IMG/VR virus record: IMGVR_UViG_3300002514_000114
Coordinates: 1 to 23,351 of that record
From: a virus
Strand: one strand, 5' to 3'
Length of the DNA: 23,351 nt
Position 1 is the first letter of the stretch. Each line of letters opens with the position of its first letter. Of this stretch, positions 5,771 to 12,910 are shown one piece after another. The notes beneath the pieces were generated by a model, which did not search any database, was not told the origin of the DNA, and saw nothing but the letters and a program-made list of their open reading frames with translations. The position numbers and the translations under genes were made by a program.

Positions 5771-6529
5771 TTATTTTAGAACCTGACTCCAGTCAATCTT
5801 AAATGCCGGGATGACTATAATTATGTCCTCCATGACATTTGGACCATATTGGGAGCTTCCAACATCTATAGCCATCACGTACCCTATATACTTCCCTGTA
5901 CCTGCGTTGAACACGCCGGAGCCCGATGACCCAGACCAAGCATAGGAGTGGACATAGGCGTAGTCTCCTTTGTTATATCCAACCACCTTTCCGGGAAAAG
6001 TGAGTGGTCCGTGACCGTTTGGGAAACCTGTATAGTAGGTGCTGGTGAGGGTTGAAAATTGTTCAATCCAATTGTAGTTTAGGGGGAGGTCTTCTGGGAC
6101 TCTCATGGGAATAAGTTCTGGAATCTCCTCTGTCTCGAAAATCGCATAATCCACAAACGGACTAAGCACGGAATATTCAATACAATCAACGAAACCTTCA
6201 TCTGTGAATATCTTGGTACTCTCGCAAGGTCCACGCAGCCCGTGATAAACTGTCACTACATAGTACCTTCCTTTCGCTGTGAAGTATGTCCCAGTGAACG
6301 AGGATATATTAGTTTTATCCATTGACATGGACAGGATACGGACAGCACTTCCTTTTGTCTTACGAACGATTCTTTGATGAAACGGACTGAGTTCTTTGCT
6401 AATATTTTCTACCGCTCGTATCTCAGAAACCTCTGGTAGTTTGTTGATCTCCTTGATCCTGTACGTTGCGTACCCTGCGGCAAAACACATCAAGATGGCA
6501 ATCCATAATATTTTTACTACTCTTAGCAT
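5771..6529 (-). CDS. Membrane-anchored trypsin-like serine protease
   Basis: Protein of 252 residues with an N-terminal hydrophobic helix (residues about 4-22) that should act as an uncleaved signal anchor. The rest fits the chymotrypsin-like (S1 clan PA) fold: His96 in VVTVYHG, Asp127 in SPFVDYAIFE and Ser202 in SGSSGSGVFN, in the correct His-Asp-Ser order, with GYVMAIDVG near the end as the last barrel strand. It therefore probably cleaves proteins at or outside the inner membrane. Putative lipobox is absent. The closest functional types are glutamyl endopeptidase or HtrA-like enzymes, but there is no PDZ domain. The start lacks a strong ribosome binding site. Confidence 0.82.
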   Translation of the reverse strand: MLRVVKILWIAILMCFAAGYATYRIKEINKLPEVSEIRAVENISKELSPFHQRIVRKTKGSAVRILSMSMDKTNISSFTGTYFTAKGRYYVVTVYHGLRGPCESTKIFTDEGFVDCIEYSVLSPFVDYAIFETEEIPELIPMRVPEDLPLNYNWIEQFSTLTSTYYTGFPNGHGPLTFPGKVVGYNKGDYAYVHSYAWSGSSGSGVFNAGTGKYIGYVMAIDVGSSQYGPNVMEDIIIVIPAFKIDWSQVLK

Positions 6530-6561
6530 TATATAAGAAGCTTTTTACCTTCGTCTCTTGG

Positions 6562-6568
6562 TAAATAG
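6562..6568 (-). promoter_or_regulatory. CTATTTA motif, possible phage promoter element
   Basis: Minus strand TTCTATTTAC lies in the 51-base gap between the giant gene and the serine protease gene, about 32 bases before the ATG at 6529. No sigma70 pair is visible here. Second of four occurrences placed in otherwise promoterless gaps. Confidence 0.38.
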
Positions 6569-6580
6569 AACTCTTAAAAG

Positions 6581-9500
6581 CTAAACTTGCTTTTGATAAC
6601 TCAAAAATACGGGAAGCTCGCGCTGCCCAGCTTTGTCAGCATACCACACCAAGTCTTCGTTCCCGGTGATCTTTACACCATTCTCGCCAACTGCAACGTA
6701 GACGGGCATCATCGCACCGTCACGGATGAATTTTTCGTAGCCGCCACGGAACACATCTGATGTCGCCCTGAACTCATGGCTGGTATATGGCATAAGCTCC
6801 TCAACTTCTATCATCGTGTGATAGCGCATAGAGTTAGTGTTAACAGGGGTATCATACACCTGGACGCCGCCTTGTGCCCAGTCGGTTGCTATCGAATCAA
6901 GTGACACCTTTGGGGTGGGTCTGTCTTGAGTGTATGGGTCGTTCACATAATATTCCTTAATATCTCCGAAGGCTTCGTAAATAGACTTCGTGCCACCAGG
7001 GGTGACATCTTGAGGCACTGTCCAGTCAATTCCTCTTGCTCCACCAACCTTTAAGCCAGTGATCCTATTCATTGCCGGCAGTAGTTGCTGGAGAACGTAT
7101 CTCTCTCTTGGTTGCTGCCCAAGTAACTCAAACTTGAGGTTGAGGATGATCCTTTGTGACCCATGGGGGGCAACAGTCTTCTCTTCTCTTGTAACGGTAG
7201 TGACACCAGGGATCCCACGGATCTCGTCTGTTAGAAGCTTGAGGTGCCCTGCACGATCTGCTGCGACTGTGGCGGATACTGCCAGCTTGTAGAGTCTCAC
7301 GTCTGCGGACTCTGTCAGCTTTCTTTCTATTCTTAGTATTTGCTCTTCTACGGACTCGTTAGTGCGATGCTCGGGTGGAACTGCTCCCCAACGGCTGAGT
7401 TCGTCCGTGACGAGCTGGTTAAACATCACAGGCTTGCCGTCGTCGTCGATGGCGCCTTCGTTGGCGTGAATTCTGAACATTGCGGCTGCCATTTTCCTGA
7501 GATAGGTTTGAACAGCCACATACTTTTGAACTTCGGTCATTTCGTCAAAGTTGTTTTTGATCCACCTCGCGATAATAACTATTCTTTCGGCGATGTCCGA
7601 CGTGCCGGCTGCGGACTCGGCGCCGTATATGGAATCGATCTTGGTCAAAAGTTTGCTGGCTGTGTTGCCGTTATCAATGTCTTCTTTGGTTTTGAGTGCG
7701 TGAGCGTTGATTTCCTCAATGCGCCCTGAGACGGTAGCGTTTGCGGCGGCCTTCACGACTTCGGGGTTGTCGTTAAAATACACGATCCACTTCTTGATAT
7801 CTTCGAACTGCTGCGCTGTTGTCTCTGTGCCAGCAAAGAGTCCGAACTTCCACTTCATTTCCATATCTGGGATGGGGTGATCGTCCTGGTTGGAGCCTGG
7901 ACGGTATGGGCTGGTATATTTAATATTCGAGACGACAAAGAAGTCAACGACATCTTGTATATTGACTTGCTGGGGTTTGTGCTTATATTTGTCTCCGAAT
8001 GGGAGTTGTTGCTGGTCCTGGCTTACAGCGGATGCAGCACCGACAGCGGTGGTTAGCGCAGCTAAGAAGTCTGCTGTCATCTCGCTGGACTTAAAGACAG
8101 TTCTGTGACCACGGTGATCTCGCTCAAGACCGCCAAAAGCGCGCTGGACATATATAGGAAACCCTCCAAGGACATTGCGGCCGTCATACAAATATAGGTG
8201 AACGTCCTTACTGAACTGGATTTCGGATGATGTTTCGATGTCGGAGCCGCGACCATCACGGAACCAGAAGCTCGTGCCGGAGTCGAGTGAGTGAATTGAG
8301 AAGTTCTCTAAACCATCTTCTCCAAACTTGGCAAGTTCAGCTGAACCCCTGTCCCAATCGCTCTTGGCGATATAACCGTCCTTGACAAGTTCCCGTCGAA
8401 TCGTATCCACCAGTTCATCGTGTCTGCCACTGATATTCTCCTCTATCTCGTCAAAGAAAGCCTCCACATCGTATAGAGAGATATTCTCGACGGCACCTCC
8501 TTGCCAAACCACGTCCTGTTGGGAGCGCATGAAGGTGATGTTCATATATACTTTCTTTGGACCCTCGGTGGCGTCGCTGCCATCGGGAACAGGTCCCTCA
8601 AGCATCTCGACATCCCACACGACTTCACCGGAATCGCTGAGTTCTTCTACCGCTTCGAGGGGACCAGCAAGGAAAGCGTGCTGATTAGAGCTGTAGCCAC
8701 CCGCCGGGATGAGGTGAAACCTTTCATCTGGTGTGCCGGAGTTGGGTCCGATGGTTGCAACGAAGTCGCCATCGCTGTCCTCTTCAAAGCCTTCCCAACC
8801 CGTAAGGGGAATTTGGAGAGATATCTCGGCGTGGGTGTTGACCTCGATGTGCCCATTGTATTCTTCTGCTTCCGCGTGAACCGTGCAGCAATTCGAATCG
8901 TTGATGTCATCTGCGTTCTCGTTAAGGGTGGACAGTTCTTGCTGGATATAATCCATCGCAGTTTCTATGCCACCGTGGAAGGCGACGCGGGGGTTTGCGT
9001 CGCGGAGATATTCGGTCATCTCCATAATGCCGTCTGCATCGGTTGAGTGCTCGCCGGTTTCTTCAACGTTCTTGACATCCATATTCTTAATAAACCAGTC
9101 AATATGCCCCCAGACTGACTCTGGCGGTGCCTCGTTTGAGCGGCCTTTGATCTGGTAAATGGTCTTGTGGTCGGGGGAGTAAGTGATCGTCACATAAGAC
9201 TTTGATTCCCTCTTCTTGCTGTCCTTCTTTCGGAGAGAGACGAGGGTTCCGCGATGATCGGAACCGCAGTGCCCCATTCGCTGGGCTTCAACGGTACAGG
9301 TAGAGGTGTCAAGGTTGTACCAATAGGAGCCATCATTAAAAGTGTGAATGATGAGGTCTGGGTCTTCAAGGTTAGCCATATATTCTTCGGCTACGCGAAG
9401 TGCCGCGTCAAGATCAAGCCCCTTGACCATATCAAAGTTTGATGGGTTTTGATTGAGGAGAGTATAGATCTCGTCATATCTGCGGTTGAAGCGAGTGAGG

Positions 9501-10258
9501 GCGATGGCCATAGTGTTATTAAGAGTCGCTGCAACGCTCTCTACCTTGTCCTTATCGAGTTCAAGTTTCCCCAAAGCACGGATAGCTTTCTTGAAGGCTT
9601 TGCCCCACTTTCCGAACGGCTTTTCTATGATGGTGTTTCGCAAGTTTAGTATAATGAACTTGATCCTGTCCCACCGATCTGCCTGCGACATATCAATATC
9701 GGACATCAAAAAGAACTCTCTAAACTTCTCCGGAGTTGCCTTGCGGAGAACCCATGAGTTCTCTGGACTTTTCCACAATTCCTGTCCATGGAATTGGAGA
9801 GGATTCGCGTTAGTTACATAGCGGTCCTTAAACAGCTTAACGAGTTCATCGCCTGTAAGTTGTGGCTCTTTTTCGCCGTAGCGGTCTTCAGCCCTGGCGT
9901 GGAAGATCTTTTTTGTGGGTTCCTTTAGAGCGTGCTCCAAGTAGTCGACATCATGTCGAGGCATCGTTTTGGTCAGCCACGAAATAAACTTAAATGTTTG
10001 CCCCTCAGGGTCAATATCCCCAAAATTGTTGAGCATATGGCTCAGGACACCGAATGCGACAGGTTGGGGCTGCGCCACATCAAAAAGGTGTGTCTTTTTC
10101 CATTCATGTCCCAGCCAAGTCTTGGCTTTCTCGGGGGCGTCCATTAAGGCGGCTTCAAAATGCGTGACTACACTTTCGGGTAGACCGATATCCTTGAGCC
10201 CCTCGGTCAGTATCTCTTCGTTGAGGTATTTAAACCACTTTCCGGTCGACAAATCCAT
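6581..10258 (-). CDS. Giant multidomain phage protein, 1225 residues
   Basis: The longest gene here, with GGAGA eleven bases before the ATG. I do not recognise the whole protein. The N-terminus (MDLSTGKWFKYLNEEILTEG) has the feel of a short leader seen on marine phage proteins. Residues about 310-385 contain MGHCG with an SLR strand and TIYQIKGRSNEAPP, resembling the core of PcfJ-like proteins. The region with DEIRGIPGVTTVTREEKTV (about 1010-1090) looks like a ferredoxin/ACT-like alpha-beta domain. The last 60 residues, with VYVAVG, KITGNEDLVWYADKAG and ELPVFLSYQKQV, resemble a ParB/Srx-like domain. It could be a virion-packaged or DNA-associated protein. It is preceded by CTATTTA. Confidence 0.8.
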   Translation of the reverse strand: MDLSTGKWFKYLNEEILTEGLKDIGLPESVVTHFEAALMDAPEKAKTWLGHEWKKTHLFDVAQPQPVAFGVLSHMLNNFGDIDPEGQTFKFISWLTKTMPRHDVDYLEHALKEPTKKIFHARAEDRYGEKEPQLTGDELVKLFKDRYVTNANPLQFHGQELWKSPENSWVLRKATPEKFREFFLMSDIDMSQADRWDRIKFIILNLRNTIIEKPFGKWGKAFKKAIRALGKLELDKDKVESVAATLNNTMAIALTRFNRRYDEIYTLLNQNPSNFDMVKGLDLDAALRVAEEYMANLEDPDLIIHTFNDGSYWYNLDTSTCTVEAQRMGHCGSDHRGTLVSLRKKDSKKRESKSYVTITYSPDHKTIYQIKGRSNEAPPESVWGHIDWFIKNMDVKNVEETGEHSTDADGIMEMTEYLRDANPRVAFHGGIETAMDYIQQELSTLNENADDINDSNCCTVHAEAEEYNGHIEVNTHAEISLQIPLTGWEGFEEDSDGDFVATIGPNSGTPDERFHLIPAGGYSSNQHAFLAGPLEAVEELSDSGEVVWDVEMLEGPVPDGSDATEGPKKVYMNITFMRSQQDVVWQGGAVENISLYDVEAFFDEIEENISGRHDELVDTIRRELVKDGYIAKSDWDRGSAELAKFGEDGLENFSIHSLDSGTSFWFRDGRGSDIETSSEIQFSKDVHLYLYDGRNVLGGFPIYVQRAFGGLERDHRGHRTVFKSSEMTADFLAALTTAVGAASAVSQDQQQLPFGDKYKHKPQQVNIQDVVDFFVVSNIKYTSPYRPGSNQDDHPIPDMEMKWKFGLFAGTETTAQQFEDIKKWIVYFNDNPEVVKAAANATVSGRIEEINAHALKTKEDIDNGNTASKLLTKIDSIYGAESAAGTSDIAERIVIIARWIKNNFDEMTEVQKYVAVQTYLRKMAAAMFRIHANEGAIDDDGKPVMFNQLVTDELSRWGAVPPEHRTNESVEEQILRIERKLTESADVRLYKLAVSATVAADRAGHLKLLTDEIRGIPGVTTVTREEKTVAPHGSQRIILNLKFELLGQQPRERYVLQQLLPAMNRITGLKVGGARGIDWTVPQDVTPGGTKSIYEAFGDIKEYYVNDPYTQDRPTPKVSLDSIATDWAQGGVQVYDTPVNTNSMRYHTMIEVEELMPYTSHEFRATSDVFRGGYEKFIRDGAMMPVYVAVGENGVKITGNEDLVWYADKAGQRELPVFLSYQKQV

Positions 10259-10280
10259 ATGTTTTTTCTCCAGTCCACTC

Positions 10281-10287
10281 TAAATAG
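10281..10287 (-). promoter_or_regulatory. CTATTTA motif, possible phage promoter element
   Basis: Minus strand AACTATTTAG, 22 bases before the ATG at 10258, in a 43-base gap without a sigma70 pair. The spacing to the start codon nearly equals that at 5068-5074 (21 bases). Confidence 0.4.
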
Positions 10288-10301
10288 TTATTTATTTCAG
10301 T

Positions 10302-10646
10302 TTAACGCCCGTAATCATCTTCCATTCTTATCACGTCTTTCAAGTGTGGTGTGGATACCTCAATTATCTGAACGTTGCTCTCGTTGGCGCCGAAGCGATG
10401 TATCTGCCCAACGTTAATGTGGAGAGACTGGCCAGGGAAGACCTTGGTTATGGTCCCATCGTCTTCATAGTTGTAAAGGATGCCCTTGACGACATAGACG
10501 GTCTCTTCTTTGACCATGTGGTATTGCTTTGATAGGCGCTGTCCGGCATTGATGTGTAACAGTTTGCCGACGTAGCTGTCGGTGTGGGCCCAGATGATCT
10601 GAAAGCCCCACGGAGCCTCGATCCTTTTAAGTTCTTTGTTTAACAT
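10302..10646 (-). CDS. Cupin, mannose-6-phosphate isomerase type II-like
   Basis: Protein of 114 residues, a single cupin barrel. It opens PWGFQII, has the first cupin motif in SKQYHMVKEETVYVVKG (His43 and a downstream Glu as likely metal ligands) and the second in GQIHRFGAN. The ending VIRMEDDYGR is the common C-terminus of phosphomannose isomerase/guanylyltransferase-like cupins. Such proteins isomerise sugar phosphates or simply bind a nucleotide sugar; the phage role may be surface-glycan or nucleotide modification. GGAAG lies six bases before the ATG. It is last in its transcript before the CTATTTA gap. Confidence 0.85.
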   Translation of the reverse strand: MLNKELKRIEAPWGFQIIWAHTDSYVGKLLHINAGQRLSKQYHMVKEETVYVVKGILYNYEDDGTITKVFPGQSLHINVGQIHRFGANESNVQIIEVSTPHLKDVIRMEDDYGR

Positions 10647-10647
10647 T

Positions 10648-11001
10648 TCACTTCCAAAATAGTTGTATCGCCATAATGACGAAAGATAAAAAGACGCAAG
10701 TCATTGTCTTCGCTGTAAACATACTCTCGTTCAAAAAGTACCAAGTCAATATCGGAAAGGTCAGATATGACAGCGAGAACATCAAGAAGCGGGGTCCCCA
10801 CACAACACCCAATTCTTCATAAGCGAGCTTGATACCCAGCCAGAAGCACAATCCTGCTGGGATCGAAAAGAGGACCACAGCGACAAACGGCTTATCCCTC
10901 CACCATTCCCACACAAGCTGAGCGTTTAAATGCAGGAAACCGAAGGTCTGTCCAACTGTAAACAGTAAGCAGACATACATCATATTTTTAGACATAATCA
11001 T
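10648..11001 (-). CDS. Four-helix inner-membrane protein, SMR-like size
   Basis: Protein of 117 residues with four predicted transmembrane segments at about 6-24, 38-60, 71-90 and 97-115. The third and fourth (SLSYLTFPILTWYFL, TMTCVFLSFVIMAIQLFW) resemble the last helices of small multidrug resistance or EamA-type half transporters, and ESMF between them fits the same layout. The conserved membrane Glu of EmrE in helix 1 is missing, so drug/proton exchange is unlikely to be shown. Similar proteins, from memory, are frequent in marine phages. Weak ribosome binding site; two more in-frame Met codons follow within seven residues. Confidence 0.78.
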   Translation of the reverse strand: MIMSKNMMYVCLLFTVGQTFGFLHLNAQLVWEWWRDKPFVAVVLFSIPAGLCFWLGIKLAYEELGVVWGPRFLMFSLSYLTFPILTWYFLNESMFTAKTMTCVFLSFVIMAIQLFWK

Positions 11002-11032
11002 ATTTTTCTACATTGCCACAGCGATTAATATA

Positions 11033-11791
11033 TTAGTAGTTGGCAACGATCATCTCCCTTTGCGCGTCCTTGTTGAGTGTCTTCTGTCCATACTTGTCAA
11101 GGTAAGTTATGTTAAAATCTTTATACATCTGCTCGGCTTTCTTGTGTGGCTCGTACATCACAATCCACTTTTTATTAATACTTTTTAGTGTCTCGCAAAC
11201 ATCTGAATGGTTCAGTATGGTGCTCTCATGTCCACGGCTCTTACCGTCATCAAAAAAGTTATAACTGAATTTGCCCATGGGCAGCAATAGATAATCCCCT
11301 TGTGCGGATTCGATCGACTTTATCAGCCCTCTGTTGCTCTCCAAAGAAATATGCATATTGTCGATCTTAAAATTCTTCAAATATGATGGGACGAGGGGGG
11401 TGAATTTGCTCTCATCTAATTTTCCAGACGAAACAAGTCCGCCGTCAGAACAGCGGTTTAGAATAAAGAACAAAGCAGATCTTACATATGGGTCTCTGTA
11501 TTGTGACCAAGTCTCCTGTAGGACATTGAATAGCTGCTCGCTCCCAATGGGCATCAGCTTGCTTACTATCGCGGCGATGCGCTTTGGGTTGGACATCAGG
11601 CACTCCCAGAATTCGTGGATGACATACCTCTCGGTATGTGCGACAACAAAGCGTCCCGATTCCGCAAGAGAGATCTCCAAGTCTCCCGCGTAAAGATTGA
11701 ATATGTCGACAACAGAGCCGGGCGGTATCATCTCCTTTACAAACGGTGTCGCCTTAGTTGCCAAACGATAGTCTTTGACTGGGCTCTTCAA
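11033..11791 (-). CDS. D12-class adenine-methylase-like protein, catalytic motifs lost
   Basis: Protein of 252 residues that follows Dam/D12 order without its key residues. VVDIFNLYAGDLEISLAESG (28-46) takes the place of EPFxGGGxxxxxL, AHTERYVIHEF (51-61) that of the AnDxNxxLI helix, SALFFILNRCSDGG (105-118) that of the helix with conserved Asn, and GDYLLLPMG (165-173) that of the DPPY strand. The ending REMIVANY resembles the usual xEVLIxNY. No DPPY is present, so methyl transfer is improbable; it may be a DNA-binding or partner subunit. The start is TTG overlapping the upstream stop as TTGA. Assignment is by pattern. Confidence 0.6.
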   Translation of the reverse strand: MKSPVKDYRLATKATPFVKEMIPPGSVVDIFNLYAGDLEISLAESGRFVVAHTERYVIHEFWECLMSNPKRIAAIVSKLMPIGSEQLFNVLQETWSQYRDPYVRSALFFILNRCSDGGLVSSGKLDESKFTPLVPSYLKNFKIDNMHISLESNRGLIKSIESAQGDYLLLPMGKFSYNFFDDGKSRGHESTILNHSDVCETLKSINKKWIVMYEPHKKAEQMYKDFNITYLDKYGQKTLNKDAQREMIVANY

Positions 11792-12048
11792 GACACCATC
11801 TCGCGGATGTGTTCTTCGAACTCCTGTAGTCCGCGATACACAACAGGAACGTCGAACATATTGCCGAGAAACTTGAGAACCACAGGGAATTTATCAAATT
11901 TATGCTTACTCATAAGATAACGAGAATAATCTGGGGACTTATCCACGAATATCAAGACGTATTTCAGCCCGTTCTTCTCCAAGATACGAATCGCTTCTAA
12001 ACTATCGGCGCTTCTTGAGTGAGCAAATAGGTGATAGTTACTCAGCAT
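11788..12048 (-). CDS. Glutaredoxin-fold protein lacking active-site cysteines
   Basis: Starting at the ATG at 12048 (MLSNYHLFAHSRS) the product is 86 residues. Strand-helix-strand order, the strand KFPVVLKF with a cis-proline position and VYRGLQEFEEHI match glutaredoxin/thioredoxin-like proteins, but the CxxC site is replaced by HSRSADS and no Cys is present. It therefore cannot do classical thiol-disulfide exchange. An earlier in-frame ATG at 12099 would overlap the upstream gene by 62 bases. Its stop overlaps the TTG of the methylase-like gene. Role unknown, perhaps binding. Confidence 0.7.
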   Translation of the reverse strand: MLSNYHLFAHSRSADSLEAIRILEKNGLKYVLIFVDKSPDYSRYLMSKHKFDKFPVVLKFLGNMFDVPVVYRGLQEFEEHIREMVS

Positions 12049-12409
12049 CTTCTTCAGTGGCGGCTCTGAAATCTTGAAGTTTTTTTGCAAGCTCATCAAC
12101 AGAGGTTGGGGTTCGAACTTGTTGCTGTGGCTGTGCCGGTGGGGACGACAGGTGCGAGATATATCCGTTGATGATGTTCATCGTATCATTAAGGATAAAG
12201 TCTGCATCTGACAGCGTCTTTCGCAGGCGTTCGATATCATTGATGGTCGAAAGCGTGAGCATCTCACCCATTTCTCGCTGAGAAAGACTGGGGAGAATGT
12301 CTGTAATGCCATGCTTCAGTTTGATTACGGCTGTGTTGAGTAGGCGCTTGGCTTCTTCTGGAAGATTATCCAGATCGATAGAATATTGAATGTTTACTCG
12401 CTGTCCCAT
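12038..12409 (-). CDS. Hypothetical helical protein, 123 residues
   Basis: Starts MGQRVNIQYSIDLDNLPEEA, one strand followed by a set of amphipathic helices (KRLLNTAVIKL, TINDIERLRKTLSDADFILN) and a Pro/Gln linker (SSPPAQPQQQ) before a last helix (VDELAKKLQDF). Cytoplasmic, acidic at the end. AAGGGATAGAG precedes the ATG. I recall proteins with the same opening in marine phages, all of unknown function. Confidence 0.75.
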   Translation of the reverse strand: MGQRVNIQYSIDLDNLPEEAKRLLNTAVIKLKHGITDILPSLSQREMGEMLTLSTINDIERLRKTLSDADFILNDTMNIINGYISHLSSPPAQPQQQVRTPTSVDELAKKLQDFRAATEEDAE

Positions 12410-12413
12410 CTCT

Positions 12414-12707
12414 CTATCCCTTCAGCAACTGCTTGCTGTTTCTGTTTAGTGCGCTTTCAACCACATCTGGGGAGCCGACGACAACTATTTCGGTGCCACC
12501 TGAGCCCCTATTAATAAGCAGCTTTGAGAACCTCTCATTATCGCTGACCGACTCAGACAAAATAGAGCCAGCTCTCTCCATATAAACACGAGGCTGTTCT
12601 CGAATCATAACTACGTGCTCGGGGTTAACAAACACCTCTTTGAGCAGCCACTTGTGCGTGTTCGTGACGGGACCAGAGATGGCGATTTCCGTAAGTTTTA
12701 CTAACAT
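12414..12707 (-). CDS. Hypothetical protein, 97 residues (weak FlbD-like opening)
   Basis: Begins MLVKLTE and continues LLKEVFVNPEHVVMIRE, which resembles FlbD-type small proteins (MIxLTxLxG followed by xINPxxIxxIE). Past residue 45 the similarity stops; a polar stretch and a strand TEIVVVGSPDVVESAL follow. Likely a small beta-rich protein. Overlaps the preceding gene by seven bases with AAGGA upstream. Function unknown. Confidence 0.72.
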   Translation of the reverse strand: MLVKLTEIAISGPVTNTHKWLLKEVFVNPEHVVMIREQPRVYMERAGSILSESVSDNERFSKLLINRGSGGTEIVVVGSPDVVESALNRNSKQLLKG

Positions 12708-12910
12708 TTATTTTCCTTTTCCACGGGATATACGTGGTCCTTTTTAACTAAAACATTTCGCCCATTAATGAAAACTTCATATAGGCTTCCCTGCTCTTTA
12801 ACCAAAAGAGCGATCGATGGCTTTTTGGTTCGACTGATGTGAGAACCAGCGCCGTTATTTACGTGCAGATCGACAGCTTGCGGTATGTATACTAAATCTC
12901 CTTGTTGCAT
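12701..12910 (-). CDS. Small GDLV-family protein next to groEL
   Basis: The frame opens further upstream inside groEL, but the ATG at 12910 forms TAATG with the GroEL stop and has AGGAG nine bases before it. The product is 69 residues: MQQGDLVYIPQ, then a Gly/Asn loop, PSIALLVKEQ, YEVFINGRNVLVKKD and VYPVE. The strand order is that of the VGDLV family at the other end of the window. It occupies the position where groES often lies, but it lacks the GroES mobile-loop sequence and is too short. Function unknown. Confidence 0.78.
   Translation of the reverse strand: MQQGDLVYIPQAVDLHVNNGAGSHISRTKKPSIALLVKEQGSLYEVFINGRNVLVKKDHVYPVEKENKC

Noticed and set aside
8501-9046. Plus-strand open frame of 181 codons inside the giant gene
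   Set aside because: It lies fully antisense to a long continuous minus-strand gene with strong start signals, and shows no domain pattern. The other plus-strand frames of 60-145 codons in the window are similar shadows.
12701-12910. Calling this gene groES
   Set aside because: It is 69 residues instead of about 97, lacks the GGIVL mobile-loop region and the usual VGDxVxF end. It fits the VGDLV set better.
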